Shown piece by piece: positions 19,622-26,894 of a DNA stretch of 64,000 nt. The notes below the pieces were generated by a model. It saw only the letters and a list, made by a program, of their open reading frames with translations, was not told where the DNA came from and ran no database searches. Numbering within the stretch: position 1 is the stretch's first letter; every line of letters begins with the position of its first letter. Origin of the DNA: Kineococcus rubinsiae. Its GTDB lineage: Bacteria > Actinomycetota > Actinomycetes > Actinomycetales > Kineococcaceae. The stretch covers positions 91,693 to 155,692 of the forward strand of contig NZ_VWPY01000005.1 in the NCBI RefSeq assembly GCF_011839805.1. Reading direction: 5' to 3'. The position numbers and the translations under genes are program-made.

Positions 19622-20470
19622 TCAGTCGCGGTCGCGCGAGGAGTTCCGCACGCCCGGGTCGGTGTCGAGGTCGATGTGCTCCTCGCGGACCTCGGCGTCG
19701 ACGGTCTCGGTGCCGGTGACGGTCTCGGTGCCGAGCTGGACGCGCTCGACCGGGACGGTCTCCTTCGCGACCACGGCGTGCTCCTCGGTGAGGACGACCT
19801 CGTGCTCCTCCTCGGTCAGGTCCCCACCGCTGAGCGCGTCGCCGCGGTTGGCCTCGGTGATCGGCTCGCGCGTGACGACGACCTCCTCGTGCGACACGGG
19901 GACCTGGCGCTGGACGTGCTCGGTGGTGATGTACTTGCGCAGCCGCGCACGGCCCGCCTCGCGGGTCTCGGTACCGACCCGCAGCTCCTCCTTGGAGCGG
20001 GTCATCGCGTCGTCGGTGTTGTCGCCGGAGGTGTCGTAGCCCTCGCCGCGGCTGTGGTCGTGGCCCTCGCCGCGGGTGCGGTCGGCGTCCACGCCACCGC
20101 GGGCGCGGTCGGTGTCGTAGCCGCCGGTGGTGCCGGTGGTCTGCGCGGAGGCGCTGGTGTCGGCGATGCCGTAATAGCGGTACAGGTCCGCCTCGTCGTT
20201 CTCGCTGAGCTCCGCGGCCGGGTCGTGATGCGGGGCGTCCTTCACCAAGGCCTTGTCGAAGGGCACAGTGATGGTGTCGCCGGACTGCGTCGCCTGCGCG
20301 AGGGGGATCAGCGAGGTGTTGGAGCCGAACAGGCCGGTTTTGACCGAGACCCACTCCGGCTGGCCGGAGGCGTTGTCCAGGTAGACCTCGTCGACCTTGC
20401 CGATCTTGTCGCCGTCACGGCCGGTGACAGTGGCGCCGAAGAGGTTGTCGGCGTTGAAGTTCTGAGCCAC
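19622..20470 (-). CDS. PRC-barrel and DUF2382 domain stress protein
   Basis: The 282-residue protein has an N-terminal PRC-barrel (about 1-100; GATVTGRDGDKIGKVDEVYL, PEWVSVKTGLFG), a low-complexity linker rich in Asp/Arg/Gly with repeated RGEG and D-R pairs (about 105-165), and a C-terminal DUF2382 domain (about 170-270; RLRKYITTEHVQRQVPVSHE). This two-domain fusion is common in actinobacteria and deinococci among stress-induced genes. The GTG at 20470 follows AAAGGAA; an upstream ATG in frame has no site. A short GAAAC-G-GTTTC dyad lies at 20525-20535 upstream and might be an operator. Confidence 0.88.
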   Translation of the reverse strand: MAQNFNADNLFGATVTGRDGDKIGKVDEVYLDNASGQPEWVSVKTGLFGSNTSLIPLAQATQSGDTITVPFDKALVKDAPHHDPAAELSENDEADLYRYYGIADTSASAQTTGTTGGYDTDRARGGVDADRTRGEGHDHSRGEGYDTSGDNTDDAMTRSKEELRVGTETREAGRARLRKYITTEHVQRQVPVSHEEVVVTREPITEANRGDALSGGDLTEEEHEVVLTEEHAVVAKETVPVERVQLGTETVTGTETVDAEVREEHIDLDTDPGVRNSSRDRD

Positions 20471-20573
20471 GGGTGGTTCCTTTCTCGTCCTGGTGGTCCG
20501 CACGGCAGGCGCCGGCGGGGTGGTGAAACGGTTTCTCGGCCCTGCCCGGACCGAGTCGGTCGTCAAGCTAGGG

Positions 20574-20840
20574 TCAGCGACGACGGCCGTTCAAGCTGCC
20601 GACGATGGTCACGCCGACGGCGGCGACGGCGACCTGCAAGATCAGTTCGATCCAGTCGATGCCGGGGGTGTCGGCGACGCCGACAGCGCCCGCGAGCAGG
20701 GTGCCGATGATGGCGGCGATGATGCCGACGACGATCGTCAGCAGGATCGAGATGTTCTGCTTGCCGGGCAAGACGAGCCGGGCCAAGGCCCCGATGATGG
20801 CCCCGATGATGATCGCGGCGATGATGCCACCGATGGTCAT
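20574..20840 (-). CDS. GlsB/YeaQ/YmgE-family stress membrane protein
   Basis: The 88-residue protein is three hydrophobic segments with glycine-zipper character: GGIIAAIIIGAIIGALARLV, SILLTIVVGIIAAIIGTLLA and LILQVAVAAVGVTIVGSL. The central PGK motif is typical of the transglycosylase-associated YeaQ/GlsB family. These small inner-membrane proteins are induced by envelope or acid stress. ATG at 20840 is preceded by GGGAGAG; the longer open frame upstream lacks family features. It lies in the same-strand stress island. Confidence 0.9.
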   Translation of the reverse strand: MTIGGIIAAIIIGAIIGALARLVLPGKQNISILLTIVVGIIAAIIGTLLAGAVGVADTPGIDWIELILQVAVAAVGVTIVGSLNGRRR

Positions 20841-20928
20841 GATTCTCTCCCTCGAGGAAGTGGTGCGGTGATGACATGGCCCGCGTGGTGAGGGCCATTG
20901 GCGGAGAACGCTCTGCGGGCGAGCCGAA

Positions 20929-21159
20929 TCAGCGGTTCCTGTGGCGCAGACTCCACCCGCGTCGAAGCTTGCGGGGGTCGTCCTTGGTTGCACGCGCAGA
21001 GACCAGATCTGCTGCGCCGTGCAGGCCGCGGGAAAGCTTCGTCGGGCCGTCACCGGTCTCCAACCGCCGACCTAGGCCGGCGAGCAATCGCCTTGTCAGG
21101 GGTACGGCGACAGAGAAGAGGACCTAGCGGCGTAGACCGGTGAACAGCAGTACCCACAT
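20929..21159 (-). pseudogene. Small membrane protein with an in-frame amber codon
   Basis: Starting at ATG 21159 (AGAAGG upstream) the frame reads MWVLLFTGLRR, then TAG at 21126-21124, then continues in the same frame for 64 codons: VLFSVAVPLTRRLLAGLGRR and a basic helix GPTKLSRGLHGAADLVSARA, ending at TGA. With the stop replaced by a sense codon it would be a 76-residue protein with an N-terminal hydrophobic helix and a basic cytoplasmic tail, the same size class as its stress-island neighbours. It may be a recent pseudogene, a readthrough gene or a sequencing error. The family is not recognised. Confidence 0.5.
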
Positions 21160-21208
21160 GAATGAACCTTCTTCTTCGGCGTGGACTTGCGGTGCCCGTG
21201 CGTGAGGA

Positions 21209-21367
21209 CTACTCGAAGACGTCCTCGACGTTCCCCCCGGTCTGCTTGACCGAACCCCTGGACTGATCCGCCTGCAGCTGTTCGTCGCCTCGAACGGCGC
21301 CGGGCTTCTGCTTGACCTGACCGGTCGCCTTCACGGCAGCGATCTTGGCCGTGTCGATGAATCCCAC
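21209..21367 (-). CDS. CsbD-like small stress protein
   Basis: This 52-residue gene is short and easily missed. The product, starting GFIDTAKIAAVKATGQVKQK, has the CsbD pattern: a helix with KxxGxxKxxxG, a short GDEQLQADQSRGSVKQTG centre and a final NVEDVFE. CsbD proteins are abundant, hydrophilic general-stress proteins controlled by alternative sigma factors in Bacillus. The GTG start follows AGGAGGA at optimum spacing. A longer frame on the same strand across 21096-21395 gives a non-family product. Confidence 0.8.
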   Translation of the reverse strand: MGFIDTAKIAAVKATGQVKQKPGAVRGDEQLQADQSRGSVKQTGGNVEDVFE

Positions 21368-21471
21368 CTGTCCTCCTGGCTGCGACGTTGTTCACGGCTG
21401 CCAGCGAGACTGGCGGTGAGATGGATGTCGGAGTCGTTGGTGGGCGATGCGCTCAGTCCAGTCCACCCCGT

Positions 21472-22053
21472 TCAGCGGACGCGGGACTGCTGACGTCCGC
21501 GGCGAGCGACGCCCAGCTGGATACGAGCACGAGCATCGTCACGGCCGAGGACTTGCGCCAGGTCAGCGGTGACCTCATCGGTCGCCTCGACGACTGAGCG
21601 AAGGTCCGCGCTCGGCTCGATGGTGGCCTTGACGTCCACCACGAGCTCTCCGCGGTCGCGTAGCACCCGGCTGGAAGCCGACCGGACTCCGGGAGCCTCG
21701 GCGAGGACGTCGGTGGCTGTGGAAGCCGCACCAGCCGGGTCCACGCTGAGACGACCGTTCTTGCCTGAGCCAGGCAGAGACAGGGTACCTACTCCGCGGC
21801 GGGGCAAGTGGGCCAGCAACCACCACAGCGCGAGCAAGATGCAGATCGCCCCGGCGATGCCGGCGGCCCACGACCACCACGTCATCGAGAAGGCGTTGCT
21901 GATGGTCCTCAGGGCGAGCTGCTCAGGCGCCGACGGCCACACCCGCGTCAACAGGTCCGCTCCCCAGGCGGCGGCGGCCAGCCCGACGACAAGCAGAACA
22001 AAGCCGACGATCAGGGCGGCGATGCGGTCAAGACCCAAGACGGCGCGACCCAT
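21472..22053 (-). CDS. amaP: AmaP-like alkaline-shock membrane anchor protein
   Basis: The 193-residue protein has two N-terminal membrane helices (LIVGFVLLVVGLAAAAWGA and WAAGIAGAICILLALWWLLA) followed by a cytoplasmic beta-rich domain (GTLSLPGSGKNGRLSVD, GELVVDVKATIEPSADL). This is the layout of AmaP, which anchors Asp23 at the membrane in Staphylococcus. It begins one base from the upstream stop, after GAAGGAG, and is the last gene of the Asp23/DUF2273/DUF6286 operon. The symbol is by architecture and context; sequence identity to the staphylococcal protein is probably low. Confidence 0.78.
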   Translation of the reverse strand: MGRAVLGLDRIAALIVGFVLLVVGLAAAAWGADLLTRVWPSAPEQLALRTISNAFSMTWWSWAAGIAGAICILLALWWLLAHLPRRGVGTLSLPGSGKNGRLSVDPAGAASTATDVLAEAPGVRSASSRVLRDRGELVVDVKATIEPSADLRSVVEATDEVTADLAQVLGRDDARARIQLGVARRGRQQSRVR

Positions 22054-22634
22054 CAGTTCTCCTTCGGCGTGCGCATGGTGACGTTCACCCGCGGTGGTGA
22101 CTGCAGGGCCGACAGGCGTTCGGTGACAGCAGACGTGACGGACTCGCGCAGCCCGGTCTCGGCGGTGGCCTGGACGGCGACGGTGACCCTTTTGCGAGTC
22201 GCCGTCGATGAAGCGCTCAGGACCCCGTCGACGGCGCTGGCCGCACTCGAGGCCAGGCGGGCGACGTCGCGGGTGTGCAGGAACACACCGCTTCGCGAGG
22301 CCAGCGGAAGGGTCTTGCGCGACCTCGGGCGCAGCGCGGTGATGACCAGCCATAAACCGATCAGGGCCACGACGATTCCGGCGGGAATCACCCACCGAAC
22401 AGGTGCGAAGCCGTCGAGGGCGTCGACGGCAGAGGGCAGCCACTGCCGTCCCTGGAACGCGCCCGCTGCTACGAGCGCATCGCGCAGCAGCAGGGCACCG
22501 AGGGCAAGTAAGAGTACGGCCAGGAGCGGGCCGATGACACCGATGGGACCACTGCCACTCTTCTGGGTGGCCGCACGCATCGGCGTCGGGGCACTGGTGC
22601 TCTGGGAGGTGTCGCGGCCGGTGTCCAAGCTCAT
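22053..22634 (-). CDS. DUF6286-type membrane protein of the Asp23 operon
   Basis: The 193-residue protein has two transmembrane helices (GVIGPLLAVLLLALGALLL and WVIPAGIVVALIGLWLVITA) and a C-terminal domain that resembles the adjacent AmaP-like protein (VFLHTRDVARLASSAASAVD, RVTVAVQATAETGLRES). It fits DUF6286 family proteins that accompany Asp23 genes in actinobacteria. Its start overlaps the stop of the Asp23 gene upstream (ATGA) and its stop touches the next start, so the three are translationally coupled. Probably a paralogous membrane anchor. Confidence 0.78.
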   Translation of the reverse strand: MSLDTGRDTSQSTSAPTPMRAATQKSGSGPIGVIGPLLAVLLLALGALLLRDALVAAGAFQGRQWLPSAVDALDGFAPVRWVIPAGIVVALIGLWLVITALRPRSRKTLPLASRSGVFLHTRDVARLASSAASAVDGVLSASSTATRKRVTVAVQATAETGLRESVTSAVTERLSALQSPPRVNVTMRTPKEN

Positions 22635-23161
22635 CGAACGCGTTTCCTTTCCGGAGTAGTCGGCCGGAGCACCTTGGCGACCTCCACGTCGACGGTGTCA
22701 ATGTCGAGATCAGCCAGCGTGCTCAATCGTTCGGCGACGTGCTCACGCACCGCGGCAGCAACCTGCGCGGCCGGTAGCGGCCATCGGGTGACGATGTCGG
22801 CCTGCACGCGCACCCGCCGCCCTGCAACGTGGACATCGACGCGGGGATAAGCCCGCCCGAGGGCAGTGGCGAGCGTGCCGGCGGTTTCTTGGGAGGCGAT
22901 CACCCCGGGCACTTCGCCGACGGCAGCTTCAGCGATCCGTTCGACTGCTCGGTTCTCGAGCATCAGCGAGCCCCGAGTGCCCATCTCGAGGCGTTGCTCC
23001 GCGGTGAACTCCGCAGCGGCTTCAGCAGGGCTGCGCCAGCGGCGCGGACGCCGCCCGAGACTAGAGCCGGTTCCGGCGGGTCGCCCAGGGCCAGTACTTC
23101 CACGATTCGGCCCGTTGCGTTCTACGACGGGTGCGGTCGCAGCCTCGAAGGCATCAGCCAC
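22631..23161 (-). CDS. Asp23/Gls24-family envelope stress protein
   Basis: The 176-residue product has the Asp23 core in its C-terminal 110 residues: RAVERIAEAAVGEVPGVIAS, YPRVDVHVAGRRVRVQADIV and AAAVREHVAERLSTLADLDI. The N-terminal 65 residues are basic and disordered in appearance. GTG at 23161 overlaps the end of the DUF2273 gene by eight bases, which indicates coupling. Asp23 proteins polymerise beneath the membrane and respond to cell-envelope stress in Firmicutes; the role in actinobacteria is inferred from that. Confidence 0.82.
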   Translation of the reverse strand: MADAFEAATAPVVERNGPNRGSTGPGRPAGTGSSLGRRPRRWRSPAEAAAEFTAEQRLEMGTRGSLMLENRAVERIAEAAVGEVPGVIASQETAGTLATALGRAYPRVDVHVAGRRVRVQADIVTRWPLPAAQVAAAVREHVAERLSTLADLDIDTVDVEVAKVLRPTTPERKRVR

Positions 23162-23333
23162 GGCTGCGGCCGGGCACGAGAGCGGCGAGATCCAGCTTGC
23201 CCTCCAGGTGCGCACCGATGACGTAGCCGACGCCGGCGAAGAGCAGGGCGAGCAGGAACCAGCCTAAACCACCCTCGTGAGCGATGAGGGCGAGAAGTAG
23301 ACCGGCGAACAGTCCGGCGATCGATGCGGACAC
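23154..23333 (-). CDS. DUF2273 small membrane protein
   Basis: A 59-residue gene hidden under longer spurious frames. The product is two helices, ASIAGLFAGLLLALIAHEGG and WFLLALLFAGVGYVIGAHLE, plus a short tail GKLDLAALVPGR, matching the DUF2273 pattern found next to Asp23 and AmaP genes in many Gram-positive bacteria. GTG at 23333 follows GGAGGAAA. The stop overlaps the next Asp23 gene by eight bases. It probably belongs to the membrane anchor complex. Confidence 0.8.
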   Translation of the reverse strand: MSASIAGLFAGLLLALIAHEGGLGWFLLALLFAGVGYVIGAHLEGKLDLAALVPGRSRG

Positions 23334-23413
23334 GACTTTCCTCCAGAAGGGCTGCGCCCAGCATCAGCTAGGCGAAAACGAATGCAGTAGTGCTCGCGGA
23401 CATGACGTCAGTG

Positions 23414-23785
23414 TCAGGTCTTTGGGCCGCTGAGGTCTTCGACGAAGACCTGCACCGGTACCTCCACCACCGCGGCCACGACGGCATGAATCCTCTGCGC
23501 CACTGCGAGGAGGGGCGCCGAGTACAGCAGGACCACATGAACCTCCACTCGGTCCTCACCGAGCTTCACTCCTGTCACCCGCCGCCCAGGCAGGTACGTG
23601 GCGACTTCCCCGAACCGGCCGGCGTGCAGGCCCGCCACGCCGGGAACAGCGAGCACCTGCGCGGCGATCGCGTCCGCGGTCTCGGCCATCGGCGCCGGCG
23701 CGGTCTTGATGACTGCTGCACCGCTCGCCTGAGGCCGGGGGTCGACGCGGGCGCCGCCACCAGTGCCGTCGATCGACTCGCTCAC
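23414..23785 (-). CDS. Asp23/Gls24-family protein
   Basis: A 123-residue Asp23-type protein with ETADAIAAQVLAVPGVAGLH, RRVTGVKLGEDRVEVHVVLL and PLLAVAQRIHAVVAAVVEV, followed by the short VQVFVEDLSGPKT end. It lacks a long N-terminal extension. The start overlaps the end of the first operon gene by four bases, so it is coupled to it. It is one of three Asp23-type genes on this strand, presumably forming hetero-assemblies. Confidence 0.82.
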   Translation of the reverse strand: MSESIDGTGGGARVDPRPQASGAAVIKTAPAPMAETADAIAAQVLAVPGVAGLHAGRFGEVATYLPGRRVTGVKLGEDRVEVHVVLLYSAPLLAVAQRIHAVVAAVVEVPVQVFVEDLSGPKT

Positions 23786-24258
23786 TGCACCCGGACGACG
23801 CGCTGCTGCGACTCGTCGTCGGCGTCGTCGTCGTCCTGAGGAAGGTGGATGTCCGCCACGGAGATGTTCACCTCGGTGACCTGCAGGCCGGTCATGCGCT
23901 CCACGGAGGAGATGACGTTGCGCCGCACGCTGTTGGCGAGGTCGGCGATCGCGACGCCGTACTCGGCGATCAGGTCGACGTCGACGGCCGCCTGGGTCTC
24001 CCCGACCTCGACGGAGACACCCTGGGAGTGGTTGACCCGGCCGCCGGGGATGCGCTCACGCAGAGCGCCCACCGCACGGGATGCGCCGCCGCCGAGGGCG
24101 AAGACACCGGAGACGTCCTTGGCGGCGATGCCGGCGATCTTCGACACCACGGTATCGGCGATCGAGGTGGTGCCTTGGGTGCTGGCCAGCGGCCCGGAGG
24201 CCTTCACGGCCACGCCGGCCCCGGTGGTGCGGCTGACATTGCTGGTGGTCTCGCTCAT
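23782..24258 (-). CDS. Asp23/Gls24-family alkaline shock protein (first gene of the operon)
   Basis: The 158-residue product is a canonical Asp23 protein: TTSIADTVVSKIAGIAAKDV, SGVFALGGGASRAVGAL, VSVEVGETQAAVDVDLIAEY and RRNVISSVERMTGLQVTEV. The C-terminus is acidic (QDDDDADDESQ). ATG at 24258 is preceded by AAGGAG. It heads the coupled operon running down to AmaP at 21472 and faces the sigma factor gene across a 309-base gap that holds a CRP/GlxR-like palindrome. Confidence 0.88.
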   Translation of the reverse strand: MSETTSNVSRTTGAGVAVKASGPLASTQGTTSIADTVVSKIAGIAAKDVSGVFALGGGASRAVGALRERIPGGRVNHSQGVSVEVGETQAAVDVDLIAEYGVAIADLANSVRRNVISSVERMTGLQVTEVNISVADIHLPQDDDDADDESQQRVVRVQ

Positions 24259-24567
24259 AACGACTCCTTGTAGATGGAAGGGACGATGCACGGTCGAATG
24301 GGTGATCAACGGGGTGTTGGCCCGACGACTCACCGCTCAAGTGATCGGGAAGGTTGGTCGGGGGCAGTTACAGCGGCCACCAGATCCCACCGCTGCGTCG
24401 CGACACTGAGATAGAGACCGTCGAACGCAAATCCTCATGGTGGAAGCGGTGTGATCTGTGTCACAGTTAAGTCGACGGGTGTCCCGGTTGCCGACGCTGA
24501 CCAGCACTGGTCGACTCTCCGTCAACGCTCACCCTCCTGAGCGTTCCTCCTCGTGAAAGGGCGTCTC
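24259..24567. promoter_or_regulatory. Divergent control region between the Asp23 operon and the sigma factor
   Basis: A 309-base gap flanked by oppositely directed genes, so it must carry the promoters of both. It contains the palindrome at 24450-24465. I could not assign -35/-10 boxes with confidence. Confidence 0.6.
24450..24465. promoter_or_regulatory. CRP/GlxR-type binding site
   Basis: The 16-base sequence TGTGATCTGTGTCACA matches the consensus TGTGA-N6-TCACA exactly. In actinobacteria such sites are bound by Crp/GlxR cAMP receptor proteins. It lies about 103 bases upstream of the sigma factor start and about 190 bases from the Asp23 start, so it could act on either promoter. Confidence 0.72.
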
Positions 24568-25221
24568 GTGAGTTCGGACACCAGTCCGCCTCTGCCTGGC
24601 GGAGTGGAGCGTCGGGCCCACGGCCGGGGCACCCGCGAATTGGATCACGGCGCTGCCCCGATTCCGGACGACGTGCTGGCGCGTCAGGCGGCGCTGGGTG
24701 ACAAGACGGCGTTCTCGCAGCTGGTCAGCCGCCACGGTGCGGCGCTCTACCGCTACGTCAGCCGTTTGCTGCACGACACCCACGACGCTCAGGACTGCGT
24801 GCAGGAAGTGATGCTCTCAGCGTGGAGGAACATCGCCTCCTTTCGCGGAAGCTCTTCGGTGCGCACATGGCTGCTGGTCATGGGCCGCCACGAAGCGCAG
24901 AAGATCGCCCGTCAGCGTCAACCGCACTTTCCACAGTCGGGATCGCGCCCTGCGATCGACTTCGACGACGTCGTCGCCGACATGCGCAACAGGCACTCGG
25001 GTCCAGAAGGTGACACTCTCGAGGCGGAGCTGCTGGCCGCACTGGATGCGTCGCTGTCCTTGCTGCCTGAACGACAGCGCAGCGTTTGGGTCTTGCGCGA
25101 GATCGAGCACCTGTCGTACACCGAGATCGCGACCGTTGTCGGGACCACCCCTACAGCGGTGCGTGGGCTCCTCCAACGGGCCCGCACCGCCATCGCAACG
25201 TCTATGGAGGAGTGGCGGTGA
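24568..25221 (+). CDS. ECF-type RNA polymerase sigma factor
   Basis: The 217-residue product has sigma region 2 (about 40-105; KTAFSQLVSRHGAALYRYVS, DAQDCVQEVMLSAWRNI) and region 4 (about 160-215; LPERQRSVWVLREIEHLSYT, EIATVVGTTPTAVRGLLQRA). Region 3 is absent, as in ECF factors. GTG at 24568 has GAAAGGG upstream; GTG at 24553 is an alternative. The stop overlaps the next gene, which carries an Asp23-like domain and could be its regulator. Together with the divergent Asp23 operon it probably drives an envelope-stress regulon. Confidence 0.9.
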   Translation: MSSDTSPPLPGGVERRAHGRGTRELDHGAAPIPDDVLARQAALGDKTAFSQLVSRHGAALYRYVSRLLHDTHDAQDCVQEVMLSAWRNIASFRGSSSVRTWLLVMGRHEAQKIARQRQPHFPQSGSRPAIDFDDVVADMRNRHSGPEGDTLEAELLAALDASLSLLPERQRSVWVLREIEHLSYTEIATVVGTTPTAVRGLLQRARTAIATSMEEWR

Positions 25222-25742
25222 ACGACGGCGACGAGAGCGACCTGACAGTCGAGGAGCAAGACGACCGCGCCGCTGACGTGAGCGCAGGCGGCAACAAGTC
25301 CAGCGAGCGACTGGCGCGGGCAACCGTGCTCCTGCGCCAGCACACCGATATCGGCTGGAAAGCCATCGAGGACAACGTCATCGCCCGCGCTCTCACGCTT
25401 TACCGGCCCTCGGCTCCCGTGCGCGGTCATCATGAGTACGGCGACTTCTTCCTCGCCGCCGACCTGTTGGTCGCACAACTACGCTCCGTCATCGACGCCG
25501 TTCCGTCGGCTGCAGCCCGTGACATCACGTGCGTCACTGACGCTCAAGACCATCTGGAATCAGTGACGATCCAACTCATCGCTGCATACGGTGCCTCATT
25601 GCTCGAAGTCGCCAATCGAATCCACGCGGTGGCCGTCAGAGAACTTCGTCAACTCCTCGGTACGCTGGCGCCCACCGCAGGTCAGGTCCATACACACGTC
25701 CATTTCGGCGACGTCTCTGACGACCCGAGCGTGGTCAACTGA
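25218..25742 (+). CDS. Asp23-like protein coupled to the sigma factor
   Basis: The 174-residue protein starts at a GTG overlapping the sigma factor stop (GTGA). The C-terminal part, SVTIQLIAAYGASLLEVANR followed by IHAVAVRELRQLLG, matches the second half of Asp23 domains in the neighbouring genes. The N-terminal part has a helical DIGWKAIEDNVIARALTLYR segment and no membrane helix or zinc-binding HxxxCxxC of a classical anti-sigma factor. Coupling to the sigma gene suggests a regulatory or target role; the assignment to Asp23 is moderately sure. Confidence 0.6.
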   Translation: MNDGDESDLTVEEQDDRAADVSAGGNKSSERLARATVLLRQHTDIGWKAIEDNVIARALTLYRPSAPVRGHHEYGDFFLAADLLVAQLRSVIDAVPSAAARDITCVTDAQDHLESVTIQLIAAYGASLLEVANRIHAVAVRELRQLLGTLAPTAGQVHTHVHFGDVSDDPSVVN

Positions 25743-26506
25743 CCGCGCGACACCTTCCCCGTCGACGGAATGGTTCGAAAGGTGCGCTGACCCGGCGGGC
25801 ACCGCTGGTGCCCCGCTCTTCGTCGCCGTCATGCTTGCCGTAATATTAGCTCGACTCCGCCTTCGTGAAGACTGATGACTGACTCACCGTCGTGGTGGTG
25901 GGTTGATCGGTAAATCGTAACGGCTGGTGGAACTCAGCGCTGTCATCATCAGCCATCATCTTTCCCCACCTGAAGCGTGTCGGCTGCGCGTGCCGCTTTG
26001 AAACGCTGCAGATAAGCGGCCCCCGCGGCGCGCCAGGTCGCATTTCGCAAACACCCATATCGTGGCAAGCAGCTGCGCAAGCACGAGTGACCAATATGGC
26101 CGCTGCTTGTCCTAGTGCTCACCTGACGAGCAGCAGACGTTCACGCTAGGCGGCGAGCATGATCGCCTGCATGCTGATCAGGTCAGCGGTCACGTCCTGG
26201 ACGATCTCGTGAGGCGTGATCGCGCCGCCGTCCCGGCCAAGTCGGCCGGCTCTCGGCGAAAGACCGTTCATACGGCCCCCGTCATCACGAACTGCACGGG
26301 AACGAAGGTGCAAGCGCTCAAGGTGCTCGGCACCCACCTCAGCCCCTCATTGCGGCTACCCCCTCAGGGTCTCGACTCACCCGGCGCATCCCACTCGCGG
26401 CACTCATCGGTGGACGCCGTCCACGACCAGGCACTATCGCCTCAAGGTGAGCATCACGGCCCCCGATGATCCATACGACCCGTCCAGCGTGAGCAAGGAG
26501 TCCACG
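25743..26506. other. Long intergenic region
   Basis: About 760 bases with no convincing gene. A frame on the minus strand (26337-26146) ends ITPHEIVQDVTADLISMQ but has no recognisable start or family and may be a remnant. The A+T content is higher around 25830-26130 than in the surrounding genes, which fits decayed or regulatory DNA. Confidence 0.45.
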
Positions 26507-26677
26507 ATGAAGAAGTTCCGCTGCGGAGACGTGGTGCCCGGCTGCACTCGAGCCTTCGTTGGCTCTCCGGATGAGATCCTTCTGGCCGTACACAACCACG
26601 CCCGCGCCGACCATGGGCTCAGCGAGATGCCCGCCGGGCTCGTGGCTCAGGTCCGATCCGCCATGGCTGACGCCTGA
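26507..26677 (+). CDS. DUF1059 small protein
   Basis: The 56-residue product MKKFRCGDVVPGCTRAFVG has the DUF1059 pattern: a leading KKFRCGD, a second cysteine, EILLAVHNHARADHGLSEMP and a final LVAQVRSAMAD helix. AAGGAG lies six bases before the ATG. DUF1059 proteins are small cysteine-containing proteins of unknown function, common in actinobacteria and archaea. It stands alone between intergenic stretches. Confidence 0.88.
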   Translation: MKKFRCGDVVPGCTRAFVGSPDEILLAVHNHARADHGLSEMPAGLVAQVRSAMADA

Positions 26678-26894
26678 GGGCGAACTGACATCGCCCATCG
26701 GCTCGCCCGCCTGCATCGAGCGACCCTGGGCTGATCAGCCGGGAAGCCCACCTGCCGAGATGCTCAGCCAAGCGGTTGAGCAGGCACGCGGCGTGGACGA
26801 TTGGACTCGCGACCGCCGTCTGCAAGGGTCAGGATCACCATCGTCGCGGCACTGAGGCTGGGCTCGGGTAGCTGCGGTCATGTACGGAGGCAAC

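Noticed and set aside
20525..20535. GAAAC-G-GTTTC dyad as a sigma-B type promoter
   Set aside because: GTTT is present but no GGGTA-type -10 box at the right distance; kept only as a possible operator.
26146..26337. 63-codon minus-strand frame ending ITPHEIVQDVTADL
   Set aside because: The end looks protein-like but there is no credible start or family; it could be a remnant, which I cannot support.
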